Source: Parcubacteria group bacterium
Lineage (GTDB): Bacteria > Patescibacteriota > Minisyncoccia > Phycocordibacterales > WO2-35-19
NCBI GenBank assembly: GCA_012514175.1
Contig: JAAZAU010000001.1
Span: 1-56,285 of the forward strand
Direction of reading: 5' to 3'
DNA: 56,285 nt
Of the stretch, positions 44,001-51,161 are shown in pieces (positions within the stretch are counted from its first letter, which is position 1; every line of letters starts with the position of its first letter). Made by a program: the position numbers and the translations under genes. Below the pieces are notes generated by a model, which saw nothing but the letters and a program-made list of their open reading frames with translations, was not told the origin of the DNA and ran no database searches.

Positions 44001-45104
44001 GATACTGTTCTTCCGGATGTGACTATTGAGCAAGCTCCTACTCAAGCCGATCCGACTAACGTCAATCGTGCTGAATTTATTGTTGAGTTTTCAAAAGAAA
44101 TCCACGGAGAGCTTCTCTTGGCGAGCGATTTTACAATCACGGGCTCAAGCGGGGTGGTTGGGTTGGAAAAAATTGATAACCGTAAATTTAAAGCAGTAGT
44201 AACCAATATGACAAGCGGAGAAACAGTCACTTTAAGTCTTCAAGCTAACAAGGTTCAAGATGTGGCTGGCAACTTTAATACCGCCTCGGTTTCAGTTGAT
44301 AATCAGGTTACCTACAGAGCGGACAATATAACTGTTTCTGAAAATAAACCTTCTGGGTCTGGATTTAGAACCCGAACCAAAACTGATCTTTGGTTTGATG
44401 ATTTGGTTCATAACGTTAATACAGTTGCTAAAAATTTCAATTTCAGTCTTCCTACTTTTTCAACTGACTCCATTTGGTCACCTAACAAATCAATCACAGC
44501 ATCAGGTTCTTCTTTATTCTCTTCGCCAAAAAAGTTTTATCTAAAAGATCAATATGGTAACCAGGGTAAATCAAATATTGTTAATCGGGCGATTATTGTG
44601 GTTTTGGATGGTTCTTGCCAAGCCAATGTTATAAAAGCTAACAGCTTAAAGGGTAACATTAAAGCTCCCGAACAAGGTGTTGAAATTATTGGTGGTCTGA
44701 CTTACAAGTTGGACTGTGAAAAACTTGGTGGTGATGCTACTGTTGGTGTTGTTTTAGGAGAGTATTACCCAAATCTTGATATCTTACGTATTTACAAGAA
44801 GCAAGATGGCGAACTGGTTGATATTACAAAAGTTGTTAATTTATATAACGAGAACAAGGAAACCAGAATGACTTTAACTCTCATTGATGGCGCTGATTAT
44901 GACGAAGACGGCAAGCCAAACTATGAAATTCTTGATCCGCTTTATGTTGGTGTTTACAAGGAGTCAGCGACAACCACATCTACTGATATCGCTGAAAACG
45001 AAGGTTGTTCTTGGAAATTTATCGTTACCATTTTGGTTGTCTTAATGGTTGTAGTTATAATATTTTTAGTAGCCAAAAAGGAAAGACAAAACAAACGCAG
45101 GTAA
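41082..45104 (+). CDS. Giant BspA/DUF285, cadherin and Ig-like surface protein (main part)
   Basis: 1340 residues. About eight BspA-type repeats (DUF285: WNTGNVTNMAGMF, SWDTSKVTSMHAMF and so on, residues 1-230) are followed by a cadherin-like domain with calcium-binding patterns (LTLSDDEIFENT; DVDDVAPVI), then four to six Ig-like modules of about 90 residues, several beginning with DxVAPxV or DTIAPT. A C-terminal helix (FIVTILVVLMVVVIIFLV) with KKERQNKRR anchors it. There is no LPXTG. Such proteins are seen as cell-surface adhesins in CPR, possibly for host attachment. The true start is probably in the preceding fragment. Confidence 0.85.
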   Translation: MNRWNTGNVTNMAGMFRDTPNFNAPIGSWDTSKVTSMHAMFNNATIFNQDIGNWQTGNVINMSNMFSGATKFNQDIKKWQTGKVINTAGMFMNTSFNQDISNWNTNSFTNMGYMFKGAVTFNQPIGSWNVSKVYNMDRLFENAAAFNQPLGSWNLSSTTNMAGMFRGAVLFNQPIGNWDTSNVSNMGAVFSGAKAFNQDISNWNVEKVTTFHQVLNNSNMNPDNYDKLLNRWSSQNVWSDVLFGATGVYYCGAGQARSTLASTYRWEITDGGKNCPPWDLTLSDDEIFENTTEVGTVSALDEAATIRYSLVPGEGSEDNTKFSLDLTSGKLVFIKAPDFEKPTDIGDPDKENTYSIRVRATDATDLYSEEVFIITVLDVDDVAPVITIDAPTKMNENSITNTTFTVSDRFSIRDVVVDTSSVAAATGINCKPAPNASTTDINFPFVNTNPSPTNHLVLECTIEIISSGKLVLRAIDKAGYSSTKTEEGYVIDSLGPTFTVANVDITSPGNSLFSPTVRFNAVAPVGVKEYEIIYTENNGVEGTWDLEKTTQKVGHTGQLQQWKLDLDPDKDSHVVEIKAYSNANKATTRRITFPLEVTMTAPTIISNKTINDTKVTITTPNVGNEIGNIEFTGSASSSVSLGECRDSDGNIVTSSYTTSVTCEVLGIHNTGMLEIKATDLGTNMTGSNQQKYFYDTEAPTTTVSAPTKIKKDDIDDISITVTDNVEMYASSTSLVTDSTTASVTNWDCQICDIDRRKLNCAATVASSGDIVFRSTDQAGNTSTTTIAGFVVDRVAPVVVISTSTSIINNNNHTNYTLSGECTAGDDNLLVTIGEQPYVTACDAYGQWTLSADLSSYDDGAIAVTAQQADAVGNETTTNGSLLKDTIAPTISFINKITNVTSPQLIGLVNEATTTITITIDGNDYFADNKGDGTWELSAGQINALADGVYAVSITVLGQSGNTRNYYYPSGLTIDTVLPDVTIEQAPTQADPTNVNRAEFIVEFSKEIHGELLLASDFTITGSSGVVGLEKIDNRKFKAVVTNMTSGETVTLSLQANKVQDVAGNFNTASVSVDNQVTYRADNITVSENKPSGSGFRTRTKTDLWFDDLVHNVNTVAKNFNFSLPTFSTDSIWSPNKSITASGSSLFSSPKKFYLKDQYGNQGKSNIVNRAIIVVLDGSCQANVIKANSLKGNIKAPEQGVEIIGGLTYKLDCEKLGGDATVGVVLGEYYPNLDILRIYKKQDGELVDITKVVNLYNENKETRMTLTLIDGADYDEDGKPNYEILDPLYVGVYKESATTTSTDIAENEGCSWKFIVTILVVLMVVVIIFLVAKKERQNKRR

Positions 45105-45150
45105 ACTTTTAAGGAGTAACAAGCAAGTTTCTAAGTGTGTGAATAGTAAA

Positions 45151-46557
45151 TTATTTTTCTTTAACTAATTCGTCAGCTATTTCAAAGATATCTCCAGCTC
45201 CCATTATCAGCACTACATCATCAGAACAAACTTTTTCTTTAATAAGTTGCATCGTTTCAGACAAATTTTCGGTATATGCGACTTTTCCTGCAAGTTTTGG
45301 ATTATGTTTTTCAATATCGCGTGCTAAATCACAAGAACTAATATTTTGATCTTCTTTTTCTTCGCGTCCAGTGACATCATAAATTTCTGAAAGAATAATT
45401 TGATCAGCAAAATCAAAAGCGCAAACAAAATCGTTGTAAAGTCCGCGTAGGCGATTGTGTTGATGCGGTTGAAAAATCGCGACAATGCGTTTGTTTGGAT
45501 AAAATTCTTTGGCGGCTTTTAGTGTTTCCTTAACGGCGGTTGGGTGGTGAGCATAATCAGAAATAATCAAGGCTCCGCGATACTCTCCTTTAACTTCAAA
45601 TCTTCGCCAAATTCCTGAGAAATTTTCAAGCGACATTTTGATTTTTTGGATATCAATACCAAAATAAACACCGATTGCGACAGCAACAAGCGCGTTTAAA
45701 GCGTTAATTTCACCAGGAACCTTCAAGACAAATTTTCCCAGATTTTTTTCTTGATGAAAAACATCAAAAATGGTCTTTCCTTTTTCTGTCTCAAAATTTT
45801 GGAAATAAAAATCATTTTGGTTGTTTTTGCCAAAATAAAAAATTTGTACGTTTGGTTTTTGGGTCTGTATTCTTTGAGCAACTTCTCGTGTTTCTTTACT
45901 GTCGCCATTTGCAAACAAAACTCCGTTTGTCGGCAGGTGTTCACAGAACTCCGCAAAAGCGTCTTTCATTTTTTCTACATTTTCATAATAATCGGTATGA
46001 TCCAACTCAATATTATTAAGCGCGATTATTTGCGGATAAAGACTTATAAAATTCTTGCGATATTCGCAAGCCTCAGCCACAAAAATTTCTCCTTTACCTA
46101 CACGTAAATTACCTTGATAGCGGGGGACAATACTACCCACCAAAACCGACGGATCCAAATCTCCATCTTCAAGAACAGCTCCTGTCATTGCGGTAACGGT
46201 TGACTTCCCGTGTGTTCCACAGATTGCTATACCTTTTTTCACATTAAAAATCATCCCCAATGCCTCACCGTAAGTGGCGGTTTTAATACCTTTTTCTTTG
46301 GCGACACACAACTCCGGATTACTTACTGGAACGGAGGCAGAATAAACAATTAAATCAATGTCATCGGTTATATTTTCGGCAACTTGCGAATAATTTATTT
46401 TAATACCTTCTTTTTCCAATTGTTTCGTTACTGCTGACGATTTAAGGTCAGACCCAGCTACTTCTTTTCCTGTTGTCAGTGTATAACGAGCGATTGCGCT
46501 CATCCCAATTCCACCCACACCCACAAAATATATTTTTTTTGCTTTGGTTATGCTCAT
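45151..46557 (-). CDS. murC: UDP-N-acetylmuramate-L-alanine ligase
   Basis: 468 residues from ATG 46557 (MSITKAKKIYFVGVGGIGMSAIA). The track's extra 19 residues are not needed. The Mur ligase parts are clear: the UDP-binding GVGGIGMSA, ATP-loop AICGTHGKSTVTAMTG, IALNNIELDHTDYYENVEKMKDAFAEF, DYAHHPTAV and AIFQPHQHNR. It adds L-Ala to UDP-MurNAc in peptidoglycan synthesis. TATAAT lies 20 bases upstream of the start. It stands alone with no other mur genes in the window, so the cell-wall cluster is scattered. Confidence 0.96.
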   Translation of the reverse strand: MSITKAKKIYFVGVGGIGMSAIARYTLTTGKEVAGSDLKSSAVTKQLEKEGIKINYSQVAENITDDIDLIVYSASVPVSNPELCVAKEKGIKTATYGEALGMIFNVKKGIAICGTHGKSTVTAMTGAVLEDGDLDPSVLVGSIVPRYQGNLRVGKGEIFVAEACEYRKNFISLYPQIIALNNIELDHTDYYENVEKMKDAFAEFCEHLPTNGVLFANGDSKETREVAQRIQTQKPNVQIFYFGKNNQNDFYFQNFETEKGKTIFDVFHQEKNLGKFVLKVPGEINALNALVAVAIGVYFGIDIQKIKMSLENFSGIWRRFEVKGEYRGALIISDYAHHPTAVKETLKAAKEFYPNKRIVAIFQPHQHNRLRGLYNDFVCAFDFADQIILSEIYDVTGREEKEDQNISSCDLARDIEKHNPKLAGKVAYTENLSETMQLIKEKVCSDDVVLIMGAGDIFEIADELVKEK

Positions 46558-46684
46558 CCTCTTTTCTTTGATGATTTGATTATACCACCATAAAGGTGTT
46601 TCATTTATAGCCAAAGAATTATATCCCTTTGATTTATAAAATGTGTGTGTTAAATTATACTGTGAAGTTATAACAACAACGTCT

Positions 46685-47194
46685 ATGAGTTTTGAAAAGC
46701 CGAAACCGGCACAAATAGAAAAAAGTCAAGAAAAGGAGCTTATTTTACAGCGTATTGAGAAAATAAAAGACTTGTGGTCGGTTTTGCAAAAACATTGGGA
46801 AGATAGTGGTGTGGCGGATCCGCTTGCTGAAATTTCCTCAGAAGTAACGCAAGCTGAAGAATTATTCAAGAGTGAAATTGTCAAAATGCTTGCTTGTTCT
46901 CCAGAGGAAGCGGAGGTGCTTTACGAAGAAGCAAGGAGGATCAAGGCTGATACTATTGGCGAACCAATTCATCTGAGGGCAGCGATATATGTTACAAATG
47001 TATGTAGACAAAATTGCCGTTGTTGCACGATGAGGAGTGATAATCTCAAAGAGGGAACAGTTGAAAGAAAAAGAATGAATAAGGATGAAATTGTGGAAGC
47101 GATTGTGCAAGCGCGTGAGGGGGGGGAATTAAAGACATATTTATTCAAGGAGGAGAGGATGTGGAAATCATCTCGACAGTTATTGAGGCGGTGA
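46685..47194 (+). CDS. Radical SAM enzyme (BioB/HydE-like), N-terminal fragment
   Basis: 169 residues from ATG 46685, preceded by a long N-terminal helical region. The 4Fe-4S site is CRQNCRCC (CxxxCxxC) after AAIYVTNV, typical of radical SAM enzymes. The frame runs into noncoding sequence after REGGELKTYL. In the +1-compatible frame the same bases read GIKDIFIQGGED and continue as the next ORF. The break lies in a run of eight G residues (47119-47126). The family is closest to BioB/HydE/PylB. The product and exact reaction are not known. Confidence 0.75.
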   Translation: MSFEKPKPAQIEKSQEKELILQRIEKIKDLWSVLQKHWEDSGVADPLAEISSEVTQAEELFKSEIVKMLACSPEEAEVLYEEARRIKADTIGEPIHLRAAIYVTNVCRQNCRCCTMRSDNLKEGTVERKRMNKDEIVEAIVQAREGGELKTYLFKEERMWKSSRQLLRR

Positions 47195-47856
47195 AAAAGG
47201 CCAAAGAAGACTACCACGACATTGATATAACTCTTAGTTTCGGAAATTTGTCACAGGAACAGTATAAGGAAATTTATGATGCAGGCGTAAGAAAGTATGT
47301 TATTAAAATTGAAACTGCTAACTCAAGAATTCATGAGGAGCTTAGAAGCCGAACTATTCAAGATCGTATCAATTATATGGTGTCCGCCAAAGAAGCGGGG
47401 CTTGCAATTGGTTCAGGGAACATTATAGGATTACCAGGTCAAACAGATGATGATCTTGCGTCCGATCTCATTTTTCTTGGTCGGTTTGGGGTTGACGAAA
47501 TGATAAGTAGCACGACCTACACACCATCCGAAGTTTTGCCGGAACCATACAATAGACAACCGGCTGGTGATTGGGAAAAGACCAAAAGATTCATTGCATT
47601 ATTGCGCTACCTTTTTCCGAAAGCATATATTGAAGTTCCAAGTAATGTTGACGGGCAGGGAATAATAAGAAAAAACCAAGAAATACTAGGTCAAACCGAA
47701 CTGATTATGGCGGGCGCTAATGACATGCTGGTTGAGTTTACTCCTCAAGAAATGGCTAAGAGTTATGGCGCAACTGCTACTCCAGAAAATCGCCATGTGG
47801 TAAATATGGAAGTCGCGCAAAGAGTGGTTGCGGAGGTGGAAAAACTCTCCAAATAA
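47161..47856 (+). CDS. Radical SAM enzyme (BioB/HydE-like), C-terminal fragment
   Basis: 231 residues continuing the previous ORF: QGGED precedes VEIISTVIEAVKKA, then IDITLSFGNLSQEQYKEIYDAGVRKYVIKIETAN (radical SAM barrel), GNIIGLPGQTDDDLASDLIFL and a BATS-like C-terminus. On its own it lacks the Fe-S site and could not be active. A single-base change in the G tract (8 to 9, or 8 to 6) would restore one protein of about 390 residues. Downstream, it converges on the methyltransferase remnant. Confidence 0.75.
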   Translation: MEIISTVIEAVKKAKEDYHDIDITLSFGNLSQEQYKEIYDAGVRKYVIKIETANSRIHEELRSRTIQDRINYMVSAKEAGLAIGSGNIIGLPGQTDDDLASDLIFLGRFGVDEMISSTTYTPSEVLPEPYNRQPAGDWEKTKRFIALLRYLFPKAYIEVPSNVDGQGIIRKNQEILGQTELIMAGANDMLVEFTPQEMAKSYGATATPENRHVVNMEVAQRVVAEVEKLSK

Positions 47857-47883
47857 ATCTTTTTGTCTTTTTGCACCTTGTTA

Positions 47884-48582
47884 TTACCCTTTTTTGATAA
47901 TTTTAAAAATTGAAGCCTTTTTCCTGGAAACCAAAATCTTCAGTTTCTTTTGACCTTCAAAAAAATTTTTGAATTGAAGTATTGCTCCCTCAAATTTTTC
48001 AACAGAGCCGGTTAAGATAACAGCAATTCCTTTATTAACGAGCATTCGTTTGAATGCTTTCAACATATCAATATAGAAAGCAACCAGATTGTCAATTTTT
48101 TGATATTCTCCCCACGGAGGATCTGTAATAATCTTGTCCATGGTTTCATCCTTGATCTCTTTTAAGTTCAAGGCGTTAGCGCACAAAATTTCTATATTCC
48201 TATGTTTACTTAGATTGTTTTTTAATTTTAAAGTTAGGCTTTTATCTTGATCTACTGCAATTAAAAATTTGTATGGAAAACTATGGATTCTTTCTTTGGG
48301 AATAGCGCCATAACCAGCAAACGGATCTAGAATAATGTCTTTAGGAGAAGGGGCTGACAAAAAAGATAAAAGGTGAGCCAATTCTGTTTTGAGTTTGCCT
48401 TTTTGTTTTGATTTAATTTTGTCATAGTTATATGAAATTCTGGTGCCAAAAAAATCAATTCCTTCGGACCTCAAAATAAACCAAAATTCCAAATCAGGGT
48501 TCTTTACGCTTAGTTTGAGATCTTCTATAAAACACAACTTCTCTTCTAATTTTTTTACTAAACCGCGATCAACTGAAATCAT
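47884..48582 (-). CDS. THUMP-type RNA methyltransferase (UPF0020), catalytic C-terminal part of a broken gene
   Basis: 232 residues. MISVDRGLVKKLEEKL and NPDLEFWFILRSEGIDFFGTRISY belong to the region after a THUMP domain. The catalytic fold has IILDPFAGYGAIP (motif I) and KIITDPPWGEY (motif IV), so an RNA guanine-N2 or related methyltransferase of the RlmL/Trm14 type is likely. The part before ATG 48582 reads in the same frame as PKRRRFKIVFSLANQ. Upstream of a run of nine G residues (48626-48634) the correct frame is offset by one base, so the N-terminal domain is cut off. Confidence 0.65.
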   Translation of the reverse strand: MISVDRGLVKKLEEKLCFIEDLKLSVKNPDLEFWFILRSEGIDFFGTRISYNYDKIKSKQKGKLKTELAHLLSFLSAPSPKDIILDPFAGYGAIPKERIHSFPYKFLIAVDQDKSLTLKLKNNLSKHRNIEILCANALNLKEIKDETMDKIITDPPWGEYQKIDNLVAFYIDMLKAFKRMLVNKGIAVILTGSVEKFEGAILQFKNFFEGQKKLKILVSRKKASIFKIIKKG

Positions 48583-48589
48583 TTGATTT

Positions 48590-48913
48590 GCTAAAGAAAA
48601 AACAATCTTAAACCTTCTTCTTTTAGGGGGGGGGCAGACTACTCTTGATTAGGGGAATAAAGTTTTTAACCCCCAAAACTTTTTTTACCATTAGAACAAA
48701 ATATTCACTCGTTGGGTTTGCATCTTTAAACTCGTATAGCAATCTAAAAACATTATTTAGAAAACGATAATTTCTTACGTCTCTTTCGGTTGCCTTAGTC
48801 TCAAATACAACTAAACCATCAAAGATTTTAATATCTTAGCTTTTCCTTTTTTTGAGCAAAATCTCAATTATTTCTTGAGTCCCACTAATAAATGTTGAAA
48901 AATAAACTTTCAT
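48590..48913 (-). pseudogene. N-terminal THUMP region of the broken methyltransferase gene
   Basis: Minus-strand frames between 48913 and the G9 tract read MKVYFSTFISGTQEIIEILLKK, a TAA, then IKIFDGLVVFETKATERDV and SEYFVLMVKKVLGVKNFIPL. This fits the N-terminus and THUMP of the same protein (47884-48582). Besides the frame break at the C9 (G9 on plus) run, there is an in-frame TAA after KKRKS. It could also come from two small indels near A-runs (CTCAAAAAAAGG and TTAAAATC), which would read KGKAKILKIFDG. The gene is therefore broken at two or three places. Confidence 0.6.
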
Positions 48914-49257
48914 ATGTTTTTTGTAAATACTTTGTTGAATTTATCATGGGTCACAAGTTTGGGTTCTTCTTAAACTTTATTAAAATACTCGCAATTTGTT
49001 TTGCTTTAGTTTACACTTCCTGCAACTTTACGTCTAATCCGAACTCTTGTTTGTCCTATCAAATGTTTTTGACGGAATCTCCTCCGCACATCCTTCCGCC
49101 TCGCCCTCGCTCGTTCAAAAAATTTCAGGGCAAAACTGAAACGCTCGGGCGAGCAAAAAGGAAGGGATTAGGGGAAAGGAATTTTTACCCACCCTCGCTT
49201 TCCACCATCGCCGAATTTCGTGCCAACGAAGTTGACACGTTGCTATTTGTTTTCTTC
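48914..49257. other. GC-richer intergenic stretch with REP-like repeats
   Basis: No convincing gene (the 48892-49278 plus-strand ORF has no homologue-like features). The stretch holds the 22-bp repeat CTCGCTCGTTCAAAAAATTTCA (49106-49127), CTCGCCC pairing with GGGCGAG around it, TTTCAG/CTGAAA, and CGCCGAATTTCG. The same parts recur at 56.1-56.27 kb. Confidence 0.5.
49106..49127 (+). repeat. 22-bp direct repeat, copy 1
   Basis: CTCGCTCGTTCAAAAAATTTCA is found here and, without a mismatch, at 56123-56144. The flanks are not alike beyond short GC-rich words (GGCGAGCAAA occurs downstream of both copies). It lies between the broken methyltransferase gene and the HEPN-like gene. Confidence 0.7.
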
Positions 49258-51057
49258 TCACTTTTTCACAAGCGATAAGCATGTCATAATATGAAAAAGT
49301 CGGTCTGACACATCTCTTGTAAAAAATTTCTTTTTGCCAAAACCATGAGCGAAATCATTTCTCAAATTCATTCCTAATTTTTCCGTCAGCACCAATCTGA
49401 AGTAAAAAGCCATATTTTGCCCCGTTCCAGCAAAAACTCTTTCAATAATTTCACCTTGTTTGTTCAATAATTGGCGAAGGGTAAGGCGATCGTATCCGCC
49501 AAGATTATTTGGCCTCAAAACAATACCACCGCAATTTTTTACCAATTCCCTGATTGCGCTTTCGATCAACGGACTGAACAAGTGTGAAGAAACAAGATAA
49601 TCATTATCCCAATATACTGAGATTGCTCGCTCTAAATACTCTTTATTTTCATTCTCAAAAAGTGTTGAGTTTCTAAAATAATCCGTAATGTTTTGTTTAG
49701 AAACTCGCTTTTTCAGTTCATCGATCACAAGAGTTAGAAAAAACGAACCAAATTGAATATACTGCGAAGCGTATCGCTGGAAATGATTGTCGTAATCTTC
49801 CCCAAGCGTGGAAAGTTTAGCTATTGGTATTCCGTCATCGGAAATAATTTGTGTCGTGCATAAAAACTGGATCGGGTGTTTTCCGGAAACATCTTTTAAT
49901 TGCTTTTCTACCGCTTCTTTTTTCGGTAAAAAATTGATTGCTATTTTAGCGATAATCGCTTCTAATTTACTTTGCTCTTTCTCGCCAAAAATTGCTTTCA
50001 AAAAATCGTCAATATCTTTCTGTTTTATTTCCGTTGTTACGGAAATTTCTTTGAGGGATTTATTCCAATCCAAGTCCAGCTGCCCCATTTCCTGCGAAAT
50101 TCTGTTGCTGGCGGCTGTTGCCTTTGAAAATCCTTTGTCTCTGTATTTTTGATATATCTCGTGTACTTTTTCGTATGCGTGTACTTTCAATAATGCGTCA
50201 GAATTTGTGCGGTCGTTTGTTTTTAATAATTTTTCCAAAACATCTAAAACACGCATTAAATTATCTTCGTCTTTTTCGTTTGCGTAATATTCAGCAAGCA
50301 AGGAAACGGCGTTTTCCGCCAGCCACACATCTTTTTCAACCCTTTTCAACCTATCTTCTAACGCTTTAATCAATTCCGATTTTTCTGTTTCCGTAATCGT
50401 AATTTTTTTTTCAAAATCCAAAATGAGCCACTTAAAAGCAAAGCCCCACAGCCCCGGCTTATCGTCTGTCGCCACTTTTTTCTCAAGATTGATTATTGCT
50501 TCTTTTGCTTTGGCGATTTTTTCTTGATTGTTAATTTGAATTGCCAAAACTAACGCTCTTTTGATTTTTGTTTTGCAATCAAGAGGGTCGGCTAATGATT
50601 TTTCGCAAATTGCGATATTTGAATCTATAACTATCTGAAACAAATCAATATCGGCACTTTTGTTTATAACTTTCGGTGAAAAATCAACAACCAAATCGGC
50701 GTAGCGTGATGATAAAATAGGGTTTTTGCTTTCCTTTGCTCTTTTTGTCCAATATTCCAACATTTCTTGATCCACTTGCCTAATACTTGGATATTCCACC
50801 ATTTGTTCTTTGTTGTCTGGTAAAACAAACATTGGTCCATGATAAGTTTCCCAGTCATTATTATCATTCGGATAATCTGCCATGAAATCAAAAGCTATTT
50901 GCTCCGCAATGTCTTCTTTTGTTGGCTCATATTGTTTATCTTTTTTGAGAAGATCTTTTATTTTTTGTGCAATATTATGCTCTCTACAAAAAGACGTAGG
51001 AGTTATTTGTTCTCGTTCTAAACTTTCAAGATATTTTTTTACCTCATTATTGAGCAT
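49258..51057 (-). CDS. DUF4209 HEPN-like protein, possibly defence-linked
   Basis: 599 residues, mostly helical. The C-terminal region, SSHLFSPLIESAIRELVKNCGGIVLRPN and then LRNDFAHGFG (R566, H571), matches DUF4209-type proteins, whose RN...AHG is the Rx4-6H motif of HEPN RNases. The larger N-terminal part resembles the DUF7380-like region often fused to it. DUF4209 proteins occur in defence islands and beside restriction systems. The function is untested to my knowledge. It is divergent from the LexA-methyltransferase gene across 104 bases, with a palindrome (51115-51132) and a TTATCCACA complement (51076-51084) between. Being part of the restriction module is an inference from position. Confidence 0.7.
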   Translation of the reverse strand: MLNNEVKKYLESLEREQITPTSFCREHNIAQKIKDLLKKDKQYEPTKEDIAEQIAFDFMADYPNDNNDWETYHGPMFVLPDNKEQMVEYPSIRQVDQEMLEYWTKRAKESKNPILSSRYADLVVDFSPKVINKSADIDLFQIVIDSNIAICEKSLADPLDCKTKIKRALVLAIQINNQEKIAKAKEAIINLEKKVATDDKPGLWGFAFKWLILDFEKKITITETEKSELIKALEDRLKRVEKDVWLAENAVSLLAEYYANEKDEDNLMRVLDVLEKLLKTNDRTNSDALLKVHAYEKVHEIYQKYRDKGFSKATAASNRISQEMGQLDLDWNKSLKEISVTTEIKQKDIDDFLKAIFGEKEQSKLEAIIAKIAINFLPKKEAVEKQLKDVSGKHPIQFLCTTQIISDDGIPIAKLSTLGEDYDNHFQRYASQYIQFGSFFLTLVIDELKKRVSKQNITDYFRNSTLFENENKEYLERAISVYWDNDYLVSSHLFSPLIESAIRELVKNCGGIVLRPNNLGGYDRLTLRQLLNKQGEIIERVFAGTGQNMAFYFRLVLTEKLGMNLRNDFAHGFGKKKFFTRDVSDRLFHIMTCLSLVKK

Positions 51058-51114
51058 ATTTTTGATAGAATTTGCTGTGGATAATTGACTACGGACTTTC
51101 TATTTTCTTTCTAT

Positions 51115-51132
51115 TATACTATAAGAAGTATA
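51115..51132. promoter_or_regulatory. Candidate operator between the HEPN-like and LexA-methyltransferase genes
   Basis: TATACT-ATAAGA-AGTATA, two perfect 6-bp arms and a 6-bp spacer, 29 bases before the LexA-methyltransferase start. It is a natural candidate site for its own LexA-type DNA-binding domain. The left arm could also serve as a -10 box, but no good -35 is found. Confidence 0.4.
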
Positions 51133-51161
51133 GATTTAACAAAAGATAAAGTGAAATATTT

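Noticed and set aside
48892-49278. Plus-strand ORF of 128 residues
   Set aside because: It overlaps the broken methyltransferase, repeat elements and the end of the HEPN-like gene, and its sequence has no protein-like pattern.
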